Made by a program: the position numbers and the translations under genes. Of a stretch of DNA of 36,372 nucleotides, positions 1-8,141 are shown piece after piece. Below the pieces are notes generated by a model. That model saw only the letters and a list, made by a program, of their open reading frames with translations, did no database searches and was not told the origin of the DNA. Position 1 is the first letter of the stretch. Each line of letters starts with the position of its first letter. The DNA is from DASZMJ01 sp035551935 (GTDB lineage Bacteria; Planctomycetota; Planctomycetia; Isosphaerales; Isosphaeraceae): positions 1 through 36,372 of the forward strand of contig DASZMJ010000687.1 of the NCBI GenBank assembly GCA_035551935.1, written 5' to 3'.

Positions 1-230
1 TGTACGGTCGCATCCTCTCCAGCAGCGAGAACGAGCCCGCGTGGACGCCCCCGGTCGAGACCCCGCCGGCCCCGGAAGCGCCGGCGCGGAACGAACCGAA
101 GGATGATGCAACTTACGACTACGTCCTGGTTTTGGATGAGACGCCCGTGCCCGCGACGCCCCGGCCGGCGTCCTCGGTCGTCGTCGGCGTGGCGTCGACG
201 ACCCCGACGGCCCCGCCGCGGCGGTTCTGA
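1..230 (+). CDS. C-terminal end of an unidentified protein (partial)
   Basis: The frame entering at base 3 stays open to a TGA at 228-230 and encodes about 75 residues. The start lies outside the window. The visible part is rich in Pro, Ala, Thr and Val, with one hydrophilic patch (DDATYDYVLVLDETPVP), and it ends in PPRRF. High G/C at third positions in this frame supports real coding. No domain is recognisable. A low-complexity Pro/Ala tail of this type is common at the end of planctomycete exported or regulatory proteins, but nothing here fixes a function. Confidence 0.6.
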   Translation, partial: YGRILSSSENEPAWTPPVETPPAPEAPARNEPKDDATYDYVLVLDETPVPATPRPASSVVVGVASTTPTAPPRRF

Positions 231-397
231 GGCCCGAAATCGGGCCTCGGACGACCGTGATGCATCAGCGAAGGCTGATCCGAAGGGGTCGGCGGCGTCC
301 GGGGTGCGCGAGGGTGTCGGCCTCACGAGGACGGGCCGGGAAGCAACAGGATCTGGGCCGACGCGGCTGCCGCCTCCCGGCGGTCGCGGATTCTGTG

Positions 398-403
398 TAT
401 ACT
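398..403 (+). promoter_or_regulatory. possible -10 element (TATACT) for sbcDC
   Basis: TATACT stands out in GC-rich surroundings, 44 bases before the sbcD start codon. I see no good -35 at 16-18 bp spacing, so this rests on the -10 alone. Confidence 0.3.
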
Positions 404-447
404 TGGACACCGGAACCCTTTCGAACGTGGTGGGGTGGGGTCGAGCG

Positions 448-1674
448 ATGCGGATCTTGCACACGGCCGACTGGCACCTGGGGGACCGGCTCGGCCGGAT
501 CTCGCGGGCGGAGGACCTGAGGCGCGCCGTCGAGCGGCTCCGCGCGTACTGCGACTCGGAGGGGGTCGAGGTCCTGCTCGTGGCCGGCGACCTCTTCAGC
601 GACAAGTGCGGCGTCGAGGGCCTGCGCGAGGCGATCGAGCACCTCCAGGCGACGTTCGTGCCGTTCCTCCGCGACGGCGGGACGATCGTGGCGCTGACGG
701 GCAACCACGACAGCGAGACCTTCTGCCGGACCCTCGGCCACGCCTTCGAGCTGGCGGCGCCGTCGGGGGTCGAGCCGGGGGGCCTCGCGCCGCGGGGTCG
801 GCTCTACCTGGCCACCGAGCCGACCTTCTTCCGGATCGCCGGCCGCGACGGCGACGACGTGCAGTTCGTCCTGATGCCGTACCCGACCCCCACGCGCTAC
901 CTCGACGGCGCCTCGCGGAGGTTCGGCGGCCTCGGCGAGAAGAACAAGGCCCTCATGGGCGCGTACCTCGCGCGGATGGTCACGATCCAGGGGGACGCGA
1001 GCTTCCGGCCCGACTTGCCGACCGTGCTCGGCGCCCACATCCACGTCCAGGGGGCCAACGGCGCCGGCCCCTTCCGCATGAGCGAGGCCGAGAGCATCAT
1101 CTTCCCCGAGGCCGCCGTGCCGGCCGACTGGGCCTATGTCGCCCTCGGCCACATCCACAAGCCGCAATCCCTGAATGGCTTGCCACACGTCCGCTACAGC
1201 GGCAGCATCGACCGGCTCGACCTCGGCGAGGCCGAAGACTCGAAGGGGGCTTACCTCATCGATGTCGGCCCCGACGGCCTCGAAGGCGGCCCGCGCTGGC
1301 TGGCGCTCGACCCGGCGCCGATCCGTCGCGTCGTCATCAACGAGCCGGCCGCCGACCTGCCCCGGCTCCGCCTCGAGCACCCCGAGACGGACCGCGACCT
1401 CGTCTTCTACGAGCTGACCTATCGCGCCGGCGTCGACGACCTCGACGCCGTGCTCGACGAGATCGAATCCATCTTCCCCCGCTGGTACGACCGCGACCCG
1501 CCTCGCGAGGCCGGCGAGGCGGAGATCACGCGCCCTGCCGAGCTCGACGACGAGGCGGAACGGAGCGTCGTCGACGTTGTGATGAACTACCTCCGCGAGC
1601 AGCTCGACGGCCAGGCCGACGCCGACCGCGTGCTGGCGATGGCCGAGTCGTTCCTGGCGGAGGACCCGGCATGA
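448..1674 (+). CDS. sbcD: SbcD-like exonuclease subunit (metallophosphoesterase, Mre11 family)
   Basis: Calcineurin-like phosphoesterase of 408 residues. With SbcC it forms a nuclease that opens hairpins and processes DNA ends. Metal-binding motifs appear in order: HTADWHLGD near the N-terminus, VAGDLFSD, LTGNHDSE, a GAHIHVQG stretch and GHIHKPQ followed by YSGSID. These are the five phosphoesterase blocks of SbcD/Mre11. The start at 448 gives MRILHTADWHLGD, where the family normally begins, with a G-rich Shine-Dalgarno-like run just upstream (GGTGGGG). The same frame is open back to 103, but that extension is Arg/Pro-rich and non-conserved in character. The stop overlaps the sbcC start by ATGA, indicating translational coupling. 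Confidence 0.93.
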   Translation: MRILHTADWHLGDRLGRISRAEDLRRAVERLRAYCDSEGVEVLLVAGDLFSDKCGVEGLREAIEHLQATFVPFLRDGGTIVALTGNHDSETFCRTLGHAFELAAPSGVEPGGLAPRGRLYLATEPTFFRIAGRDGDDVQFVLMPYPTPTRYLDGASRRFGGLGEKNKALMGAYLARMVTIQGDASFRPDLPTVLGAHIHVQGANGAGPFRMSEAESIIFPEAAVPADWAYVALGHIHKPQSLNGLPHVRYSGSIDRLDLGEAEDSKGAYLIDVGPDGLEGGPRWLALDPAPIRRVVINEPAADLPRLRLEHPETDRDLVFYELTYRAGVDDLDAVLDEIESIFPRWYDRDPPREAGEAEITRPAELDDEAERSVVDVVMNYLREQLDGQADADRVLAMAESFLAEDPA

Positions 1675-4600
1675 TCCCGCGCCGCATCGTGCTCCAGGGG
1701 TTCCTCAGCTACCGCGACGAGCAGGCCTTCGATCTCGACGGCGCGACGATCTGGATGCTCGCCGGGCCGAACGGCAGCGGCAAGTCCTCGGTCTTCGACG
1801 CCTTGACGTTCGCCCTCTTCGGCGCCCACCGCGGCGGCCTCCAGGACGCCGAGGAATTGATCCACAAGGGTTGCGACGTCCTCCGCGTCGAGTTCGACTT
1901 CCAGGTCGGCGACGCCCGCTTCCGGATCCAACGCTCGGTGCGACGCAAGGGGCGATCGACCCGCCAGGTCTACCGCCTCGACCCCGACGGCGCGACCTGG
2001 CACCCCGAGCCCGGCACCGACGGCGACCGTGGCTTCAACGCCTGGATCGCCGACCACGTCGGCCTCTCCTACAAGACGTTCACCTCGTCGGTGCTGCTCC
2101 TCCAGGGGGGCGCCGAGCGTCTCATCTCGGCGCCGCCGACCGAGCGGCTCGTCGTCCTCAAGGACATCGTCGGCATCGACCGCTTCGAGCGCCTCCATCG
2201 CCGCGTCGACGACCGTCGCAAGGGCCTCGCCCAGCGCGTCGAGGACCTGAAGCGGCGTCTCGATTCGCTTGGAAAGGTCAGCGACGACGAGCTCGACGCC
2301 GCGCGCGTCTCGGTCGTCGAGGCCGAGGCCGCGCGCGCGAACGCCCGCGCCGAGATCGACCGGCTCGTGAGCTTCGAGCAGCAGGCCGCGCTCGCCGCCG
2401 AGTACGAAGGCGAGCTCGCCCGCGCCCGCCAGTGGTGCGAACGGGCCCGCCAGGCCCTCGACGACGCCCAGGCCATCGAGCGCGACCGCGACCGCCTCGT
2501 CGAGTTGCGCGCGGTGATTCCTCATCTCGCCGACGTCGTCGACCAACGGCAACTCCTCGCCTCGGCCGACGCCGAGACCGCGCGCCTGGAGGCCGATCGC
2601 GTGGCGATCGCGACCGAGCAGGAGCGTCGGGGCGAGGAGATCGCGGGGATTCGCGCAACATTGGGATCGCTCGCGGCGACGATCGCCGCCGCGGAGGGGG
2701 ACGCGGGCCGGGTCGCGCGCCGGCTCCTCGACCTGGCCGGCCCGCTCGCGCGGGCGGCGCTCTGCGAGGAGCAGTCGCGGAGCATCGCGACCCTGGAGGG
2801 CCGGCTCGGCAATGCGCCGACCGACCTCGAGGAACAGCTCGACGCCGCCCGCGCCGAGCACGACCGGCTCGACGACCTCCGTCGCGCCTTGCCCGCGCTG
2901 GAACGCTTCCGCGACCACCGCGACCGCCTCCGCGCCGCCCTCGACTCATCCCGCGCGCACGAGGCCGCGCTGGTCGAGACGGCCGAGGCCATCCGAAGCC
3001 TCGACGCCGATCGCGCGGCCCTCGACGATCGGCTGTCGCGGGCGACCGTGGTGCGCCAGGAAGCCGAGCGACTGGTGACCGAGGCCCGGATGGCGCGGAA
3101 CCAGGCGATCGCGGGCCGCGAGGAACTGGAGGTGCTGGCCGGCTCGCCCCGCTGCGACCACTGCGGCCAGCCCTTGACCCCCGAGCACCTCGACGCCGAG
3201 CGCGCCCGCCGCGTTGCGCTCGTCGCCGAGGCTTCCGATCGCTTTCGATGTGCCACCGAGGCCGTCGAGGATGCGCGCACGGCCGAGGCCACGGCGCGCG
3301 CGGAACATCAACGCCAACAGGATCGGACCGCCGAATTGCGGGAACGCGACCGGACGTTGCGGCGCGATTTGAAGGTCGCAGGTCGTGAGGCGGAAAGCTC
3401 GCGCAAGGAGTGTGCGCGGGCCCTCGACGACTGGCCCGCGCCGCTCCGCGACCGGCTCGCGATCGGGCCCGAGGGGGACTGGGCCGCCACGACGTTCCCG
3501 ACCGACGTCGATCTCGAACGGTTGCGTTCCGAGGCCGCGACGCTGGTCGAAGCTCGGCGGCATCGCGACAAGATCGAGAAGTGGCATCGCGAGTGGTGTG
3601 ACATCCGCGCCCGGCTCGATTCCGCCCGCCAGATCCTCGCCGAGCACGCCGCCGGCCTCCCCGCCGACATCGACGAACTCCGACGCGAGCAATCGGCGCT
3701 GCTCGACGAGGACACAGGGCTGAAAGCGCGGCTCGAATCGGCGCGTGCCGAGAAGGCCGAAGGTGAGGCGAAGGCCGTCAGGATCGAACGCGCGCTCATA
3801 CAATCGCTGGAACATCTCTCCCGCAACGCCCAGGAGTCGGCCCGGCTCGCCGGCCGTCGGAAGGGATTCGCAGAGGCGCTCGCGCGGTCGATCGCGGCCC
3901 TGCCCGAACCGTGGAGATGCCGGGGCGAGGCGATCGCGGCCGCAGAGATGGTCACGCTCCGGGCCGAGGCTAGAGACCTCGAAGCGCGTGGGGTCGAGGC
4001 CCGCGCACGCGAGCTCGACGAGGCCCGCACGCGCCTCGAGCTCCAGCAAGATCGCGCCGCCGAGTTGGAGCGACAGTTGGGATCGATCCCCCCCGAGGCC
4101 CGCCGCGACCCGGCCGAGCTGAAGGCCGAGCTCGACCGGGCGCGGCGACAGTGGTCGGCGCTCGATGCGCGGCTGAGGGTCGCGGGCGAGGATTTATCGA
4201 AACTTGAAGACTTGAAAAATCGTCGTGTTATCCTCGACGCCGAGGCCCGCGCGACCGAGCTCGACCTGTCGACCTGCGCGCGGCTGGCCGACCTGCTCGG
4301 CCCGCGTGGGCTCCAGCGGCAGCTCGTCCGGCGCGCCGAGCGGGGCATCCTCCGGTTCGCCAACCACATCCTCGACCACCTCTCCGGCGGCCTCCACGAG
4401 CTGCGCGCGCGGGTCGAGGAGGACGCCGAGGGCAAGGTCGAGAAGGCGCTCGACCTGGAGGTCTACAGTCGGTCGACGCGGCAGACGATCGCCGTCGCCT
4501 TCCTCAGCGGCAGCCAGCGGTTCCGCGTCGCGGTGAGCCTGGCGCTGGGCATCGGCCGCTACGCCAGCCGTCTGCACCGGCCGATCGAGTCGGTCATCAT

Positions 4601-4787
4601 CGACGAGGGGTTCGGCTGCCTCGACCGCGAGGGGCGGCAGGTGATGATCCAGGAGCTCCAGTCGCTGCGCGAGCAGGTCCGCCGGATCATCCTCGTCTCG
4701 CACCAGGAAGAGTTCGCCGACGCGTTCCCCGCCGGCTATCGCCTGGAAATGCGCGACGGCACCACGGTCGCGACACCGCTTTCATGA
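1671..4787 (+). CDS. sbcC: SbcC-like ATPase subunit (Rad50-type SMC family)
   Basis: A 1038-residue ATP-driven partner of SbcD. The N-terminus has the ABC head with Walker A GPNGSGKS at residues 32-39. A long Arg/Glu/Ala-rich coiled coil follows, interrupted by the zinc-hook motif CDHC at 495-498. A second coiled coil leads to the C-terminal head, with the ABC signature in FLSGSQRFRVAVSLALG and Walker B SVIIDEG (Asp978, Glu979), then a D-loop (CLD) and the switch histidine in LVSHQEE. Length is that of bacterial SbcC (about 1000-1200). The start is set by the ATGA overlap with sbcD. The signature reads LSGSQ rather than LSGGQ, a tolerated variation. A convergent palindrome follows the stop. 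Confidence 0.94.
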   Translation: MIPRRIVLQGFLSYRDEQAFDLDGATIWMLAGPNGSGKSSVFDALTFALFGAHRGGLQDAEELIHKGCDVLRVEFDFQVGDARFRIQRSVRRKGRSTRQVYRLDPDGATWHPEPGTDGDRGFNAWIADHVGLSYKTFTSSVLLLQGGAERLISAPPTERLVVLKDIVGIDRFERLHRRVDDRRKGLAQRVEDLKRRLDSLGKVSDDELDAARVSVVEAEAARANARAEIDRLVSFEQQAALAAEYEGELARARQWCERARQALDDAQAIERDRDRLVELRAVIPHLADVVDQRQLLASADAETARLEADRVAIATEQERRGEEIAGIRATLGSLAATIAAAEGDAGRVARRLLDLAGPLARAALCEEQSRSIATLEGRLGNAPTDLEEQLDAARAEHDRLDDLRRALPALERFRDHRDRLRAALDSSRAHEAALVETAEAIRSLDADRAALDDRLSRATVVRQEAERLVTEARMARNQAIAGREELEVLAGSPRCDHCGQPLTPEHLDAERARRVALVAEASDRFRCATEAVEDARTAEATARAEHQRQQDRTAELRERDRTLRRDLKVAGREAESSRKECARALDDWPAPLRDRLAIGPEGDWAATTFPTDVDLERLRSEAATLVEARRHRDKIEKWHREWCDIRARLDSARQILAEHAAGLPADIDELRREQSALLDEDTGLKARLESARAEKAEGEAKAVRIERALIQSLEHLSRNAQESARLAGRRKGFAEALARSIAALPEPWRCRGEAIAAAEMVTLRAEARDLEARGVEARARELDEARTRLELQQDRAAELERQLGSIPPEARRDPAELKAELDRARRQWSALDARLRVAGEDLSKLEDLKNRRVILDAEARATELDLSTCARLADLLGPRGLQRQLVRRAERGILRFANHILDHLSGGLHELRARVEEDAEGKVEKALDLEVYSRSTRQTIAVAFLSGSQRFRVAVSLALGIGRYASRLHRPIESVIIDEGFGCLDREGRQVMIQELQSLREQVRRIILVSHQEEFADAFPAGYRLEMRDGTTVATPLS

Positions 4788-4801
4788 ACACATGAAATGA
4801 C

Positions 4802-4865
4802 GTTGGGCGTGTGCAACACGTCATCCCCGTCGAACGTTGGGGATGACGTGTTGCACACGCCCTAC
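4802..4865. repeat. 24-bp perfect palindrome, copy A of a GCCCTAC-edged family
   Basis: The arms at 4805-4828 and 4839-4862 are perfect reverse complements around a 10-base loop. The outer edges are GTTGGGC (4802) and GCCCTAC (to 4865). It lies between the convergent stops of sbcC (4787) and the protease gene (4884), so it could end transcription in both directions, though there is no T-run on either side. The inner GTGTTGCACACGCCCTACG is found again at 36133-36151. Confidence 0.85.
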
Positions 4866-4883
4866 GAGGTCGTCGGCCGGCGC

Positions 4884-6971
4884 TCAGCGGGCCGCGTGGG
4901 CGGGGGCGTGGGCAAGGGCGTCGGAGCCGAGGGTGAGGTAGTCGCGGACGATGGCGATGACCTCGTCGTTGTAGAAGGTCGACTCCCAGGCCGGGCGGTC
5001 GACGAACCGCTTGCGGGGCTTGTCCTTCTTGGTCGAGTGCGGGGCGTTCGGGTCGGCGTCGGCGTCGTCCTCGTCGAAGTCGATGACCTGGGCGCGGTAC
5101 TTGGCCTCGTTCAAGGGGATCTCGTGCTTGGCCTTGCGGTCGACGAACTGCTGGATGCGCTCGTCCTGCTTCTTGAACTTGTCGCTGGCCTTGCGGCGGT
5201 CCCACGAGCGGGCCTCGAGGCGGGCGACGAGGTCGGCGGGCACCTTGTTGTAGAGGTCGTGGGGCTGGGGCTCGATCTTGTCGAACTTCATCGCGTGGTC
5301 CATCTTCCCCTCGGAGAGGGCCTCGATCTGGTCGAGGATCGAGGGGATGTGGATGTCGGGCTTGACCCCCTTGATCTGCGTGCTCTCGCCGTTGGCGCGG
5401 TAGAACTGCTGGATGGTCAGCTTCAGCGCGCCCATCGGCGGCAGGTCGAGGCCGCGGCGGAGCCGCTCGTTGAGCACGACGATGCTCTGCACGGTCCCCT
5501 TGCCGAAGGTGCTCGAGTCGCCGATGATCAGGCCGCGGCGGTAGTCCTTGATGACGCCGGCGAAGATCTCCGAGGCGCTGGCGCTCTGGTGGCTGATGAG
5601 CACGGCCATGGGGCCGTCCCACGCGGTCCCCTCGTCGTTGTCCCCCTTGACCTCGACGGTGTCGGGGTCGCGGACCTGGACAACGGGGCCCTTGTCGATG
5701 AACAGGCCGGAGAGGTCGATGGCCTCGGAGAGCAGGCCGCCGCCGTTGCGGCGGAGGTCGATCAGGACGGCGTCGACCTTCTGCTTCTTGAAGCCGGCGA
5801 GCAGGTCGCGGCAGTCGTGGGTGGCGCTGACGGCGTTGGGGTCGTGGCGGCGCTGGGCGTCGCTGTCGCCGTAGAACGAGGGGAGGTCGATCACGCCGAT
5901 CTTCAGGGACTTGCCGTCGTCGACCTTGGCCTCGACGACCTGCCCCTTGGCGTGGGCGTCCTTCAACTCGACCTTGTCGCGGGTCAGCTCGTAGACGGCC
6001 CGCTCCTTGGTGCTCCCCTTCTGGACGACGAGCCGGACCTTGGTGCCGCGGGGCCCGCGGATGTAGCGGACGACGTCGCTGAGACGGCGCTCGACCAGGT
6101 CGATCGTCTCGCCGTCCTTCTCGATGGCGACGATCTTGTCCTCGGGCTGGAGCCGGCCGTCCTTGTCGGCCGGGGCGCCGGGGATGATCTCCTTGACGAC
6201 CGCGAAGCCGTCCTCCGAGGCGAGCGAGGCGCCGATGCCCTCGAGCTTGAGCTGGAGGGTCTGCAAGAGGTCCTCCCACGACCGGGCGCTGAGGTAGCTG
6301 GAGTGGGGGTCGACGGCGGTCGTCAGGCTGGTCAGGTAGATCTCGAGGAGGTCGGCCGAGTCCATGTCGTGCCAGAACTTGTTGCGCTCTTTGTAGCGGC
6401 GGGCGAGCTTCTTCTGGGCCTCGTCGGGCTCGACCTTGTCGACCTTGTCCTGGAGCAGGTCGAGCTTGACCCGCTTCCGCCAGCGTTCGCGCGCCTCCTT
6501 GGCGTCGGCCGGCCAGTCGTACTCCTTCGGGTCGTCGGCGATCGCCTCGTCGGCGTCGAAGTCGTGCTTCTCCTTGAGGAGCTCGAGCTGGTCCTTGTAC
6601 CGCTCGTCGTGCCGCTTGAGGAAGCGGTCGAAGACCTCGCGGGCGAAGCCGAGGTCGCCCTTGCGGGCGGCGTCGTCGAGGGTCGTGTCCTTGGCGAGGA
6701 ACTCCTCGATGTCGGCCTTGAGGAAGTAGACCTTCTGCGGGTCGAGCGCCTCGAGGAAGTTGCGGCACCAGAGCTTGGCCAGCTTGTCGTCGACGTCGGG
6801 CTTGGAGATGTGGTCGCGCTCGAGCAGGTCCACGACGATTCGCGCCGTGAGCTTGTCGGCCTCCTTGGGATTCGGGGCGGGCGCCTGCGCCGCCAGGAGC
6901 ATCGCCAGGGCGGCGAGGCCCCCGACCAGGGCCGCGATCCCCCCCGGACGTCGCAACGAGAACTGGGCCAT
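4884..6971 (-). CDS. prc: Tsp/Prc-type carboxyl-terminal processing protease (S41A)
   Basis: A 695-residue periplasmic serine protease that cuts proteins from unstructured C-termini. An N-terminal export signal (hydrophobic about residues 11-30) precedes an alpha-helical N-domain. Then come a PDZ domain (about 240-320, GIGASL...GAPADKDGRL), the S41 protease core and a Lys-rich C-terminal DUF3340-like region. The catalytic serine lies in HQSASASE (about 462-468) and the catalytic lysine is Lys491 in TFGKGTVQ, as in E. coli Tsp. Length (695 versus 682) and domain order match the Tsp subfamily rather than the shorter CtpA type. The start at 6971 puts the signal peptide directly at the N-terminus. 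A hairpin and a plausible promoter lie in its 5' leader. Confidence 0.93.
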   Translation of the reverse strand: MAQFSLRRPGGIAALVGGLAALAMLLAAQAPAPNPKEADKLTARIVVDLLERDHISKPDVDDKLAKLWCRNFLEALDPQKVYFLKADIEEFLAKDTTLDDAARKGDLGFAREVFDRFLKRHDERYKDQLELLKEKHDFDADEAIADDPKEYDWPADAKEARERWRKRVKLDLLQDKVDKVEPDEAQKKLARRYKERNKFWHDMDSADLLEIYLTSLTTAVDPHSSYLSARSWEDLLQTLQLKLEGIGASLASEDGFAVVKEIIPGAPADKDGRLQPEDKIVAIEKDGETIDLVERRLSDVVRYIRGPRGTKVRLVVQKGSTKERAVYELTRDKVELKDAHAKGQVVEAKVDDGKSLKIGVIDLPSFYGDSDAQRRHDPNAVSATHDCRDLLAGFKKQKVDAVLIDLRRNGGGLLSEAIDLSGLFIDKGPVVQVRDPDTVEVKGDNDEGTAWDGPMAVLISHQSASASEIFAGVIKDYRRGLIIGDSSTFGKGTVQSIVVLNERLRRGLDLPPMGALKLTIQQFYRANGESTQIKGVKPDIHIPSILDQIEALSEGKMDHAMKFDKIEPQPHDLYNKVPADLVARLEARSWDRRKASDKFKKQDERIQQFVDRKAKHEIPLNEAKYRAQVIDFDEDDADADPNAPHSTKKDKPRKRFVDRPAWESTFYNDEVIAIVRDYLTLGSDALAHAPAHAAR

Positions 6972-7010
6972 CGGATTGGGCTTCCGTATGGGACTGGAGG
7001 CAAGGGGTTC

Positions 7011-7029
7011 GACCGGGGAACCCCCGGTC
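7011..7029 (-). promoter_or_regulatory. stable hairpin in the protease-gene leader
   Basis: GACCGGGG and CCCCGGTC form a perfect 8-bp stem with a 3-base loop, about 40 bases upstream of the start at 6971 and just downstream of the proposed -10. It would form in the mRNA leader. The role is unknown. Confidence 0.4.
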
Positions 7030-7030
7030 C

Positions 7031-7059
7031 ATGGTATCTGAGAGCGTCAAACCCGGCAA
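7031..7059 (-). promoter_or_regulatory. possible sigma-70-type promoter for the Tsp/Prc gene
   Basis: On the minus strand TTGCCG (7054-7059) is followed after 17 bases by TACCAT (7031-7036). The spacing is ideal and both hexamers match the consensus at four positions. The predicted start point leaves a leader of about 50 bases that contains the 7011-7029 hairpin. Confidence 0.4.
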
Positions 7060-7136
7060 GCTCGGCAACGGGCGCGCCGGGCGGACAATCCCCCTCTGAG
7101 TATCTTACGTCCACGTCGAGGTTTTGTGCGGCGGGG

Positions 7137-8093
7137 TCACGGGGCGTCGCCCCGGCCGAAGAGGCGGCTGAAGAAGCCCCGGCGTTTTGGGGCGACGTGC
7201 TCGGCCGGGGCATCCTGGAGCCGGACGGTCGCCTCGCGCGGGGCGCGGGTGGCGATCGGTGGCGCGGGCGGGCGAAGCTGGGCGAGGTGCGTGACCATCC
7301 GCCCCTTCGAGTCGTCGCCGACGGCCTTCTCCAGTCGTCCCGAGAGCGCGGCCGGCGCCGGGCCGTCGGGCGCGGCCGATCGCAGGTCCGCGAGCATGGC
7401 CAGCAGCGCCGACTTGCCCGCGGGCGGGCCGTCGAGCATGAAGTGGACCCAACCCCACGCCTCGCGGTAGTCGCGGGGCGACATCTCGCGGACGTCCTTC
7501 AGCTTCTCCAGGCGGGCCAGGTCGGGCGACCAGCCGGTCTCGAGGTCGCCGGGGAGCTTGCTCATGTGCTCGGCGTTGTAGCCGTCGAGCCCCTCGGGCA
7601 CCTCGAAGTACTCGGCCAGGCCCTCGTCGAGCCAGAGCGGCACGTCGCCGATCGCCGCGTTCAAGAGGGCGTGCGTCGCCTCGTGGCGGAGGTCCTCCTC
7701 GAGCCGCTCCTGCCGGTAGGTGTAGACGACCCGGCTCCCCGATTGGGCCACGAAGAACGCCCGTCGCGGGGGGAACTCGGGATGGTAGAAGGTCAGGAAG
7801 TGGGAGAACGTCGCGCGGTCGTCGAGGATGTCCACCTCGATCGGCGGCGCGATCGGGTTGGCGCGGACGCCCAATGTCGTCTCGACCTGCCGGCTCAGGG
7901 CCAGGAGCTGCCGGATCGCCGGGTCGTCGGCCGGGATCGGGAAGTTGGTGAAGACTGCGTACGGCCCGGCCTCGGTCCGGAACTTCGTCGGCACCACCGA
8001 TGGTTTCCCCGAGTCGCCGCCGAGCGTCGCGCAGCCGACGACCCCGAAGACGGCGAGCAGCGCGGGGGTCGCGAGGCGTCGGTATCGTCGCAT
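7137..8093 (-). CDS. DUF1570-like lipoprotein, putative gluzincin metallopeptidase
   Basis: A 318-residue protein with a lipoprotein signal: a hydrophobic stretch ending in GVVGC, so Cys21 is the likely lipidated residue. A zinc-peptidase signature HEATH (137-141) is followed by DEGLAEYFE (Glu157 as possible third ligand), the HExxH...E layout of gluzincins and of the DUF1570 family frequent in planctomycetes. The C-terminus is Arg-rich with a short RGFFSRLFGRG segment. Exported peptidase activity is inferred from the motif. It lies upstream of the Tsp/Prc gene on the same strand, but 165 bases and a promoter-like site separate the two, so they need not be one operon. Substrate unknown. Confidence 0.8.
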   Translation of the reverse strand: MRRYRRLATPALLAVFGVVGCATLGGDSGKPSVVPTKFRTEAGPYAVFTNFPIPADDPAIRQLLALSRQVETTLGVRANPIAPPIEVDILDDRATFSHFLTFYHPEFPPRRAFFVAQSGSRVVYTYRQERLEEDLRHEATHALLNAAIGDVPLWLDEGLAEYFEVPEGLDGYNAEHMSKLPGDLETGWSPDLARLEKLKDVREMSPRDYREAWGWVHFMLDGPPAGKSALLAMLADLRSAAPDGPAPAALSGRLEKAVGDDSKGRMVTHLAQLRPPAPPIATRAPREATVRLQDAPAEHVAPKRRGFFSRLFGRGDAP

Positions 8094-8141
8094 GGCGGCC
8101 TCGGCTCGGGGACTCGTCGGGACGGGGTCCGTGACACCGAT

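Noticed and set aside
103..447. An upstream extension of sbcD to an ATG at 103
   Set aside because: The extension is Arg/Pro/Ser-rich, overlaps the end of the preceding gene, and crosses a -10-like TATACT; the family start is MRILHTADWH at 448.
4801..4870. Palindrome at 4802-4865 as a classical intrinsic terminator
   Set aside because: The stem is long and perfect but no T-run follows on either strand, and the core recurs at 36133-36151, so a dispersed repeat explains it better.
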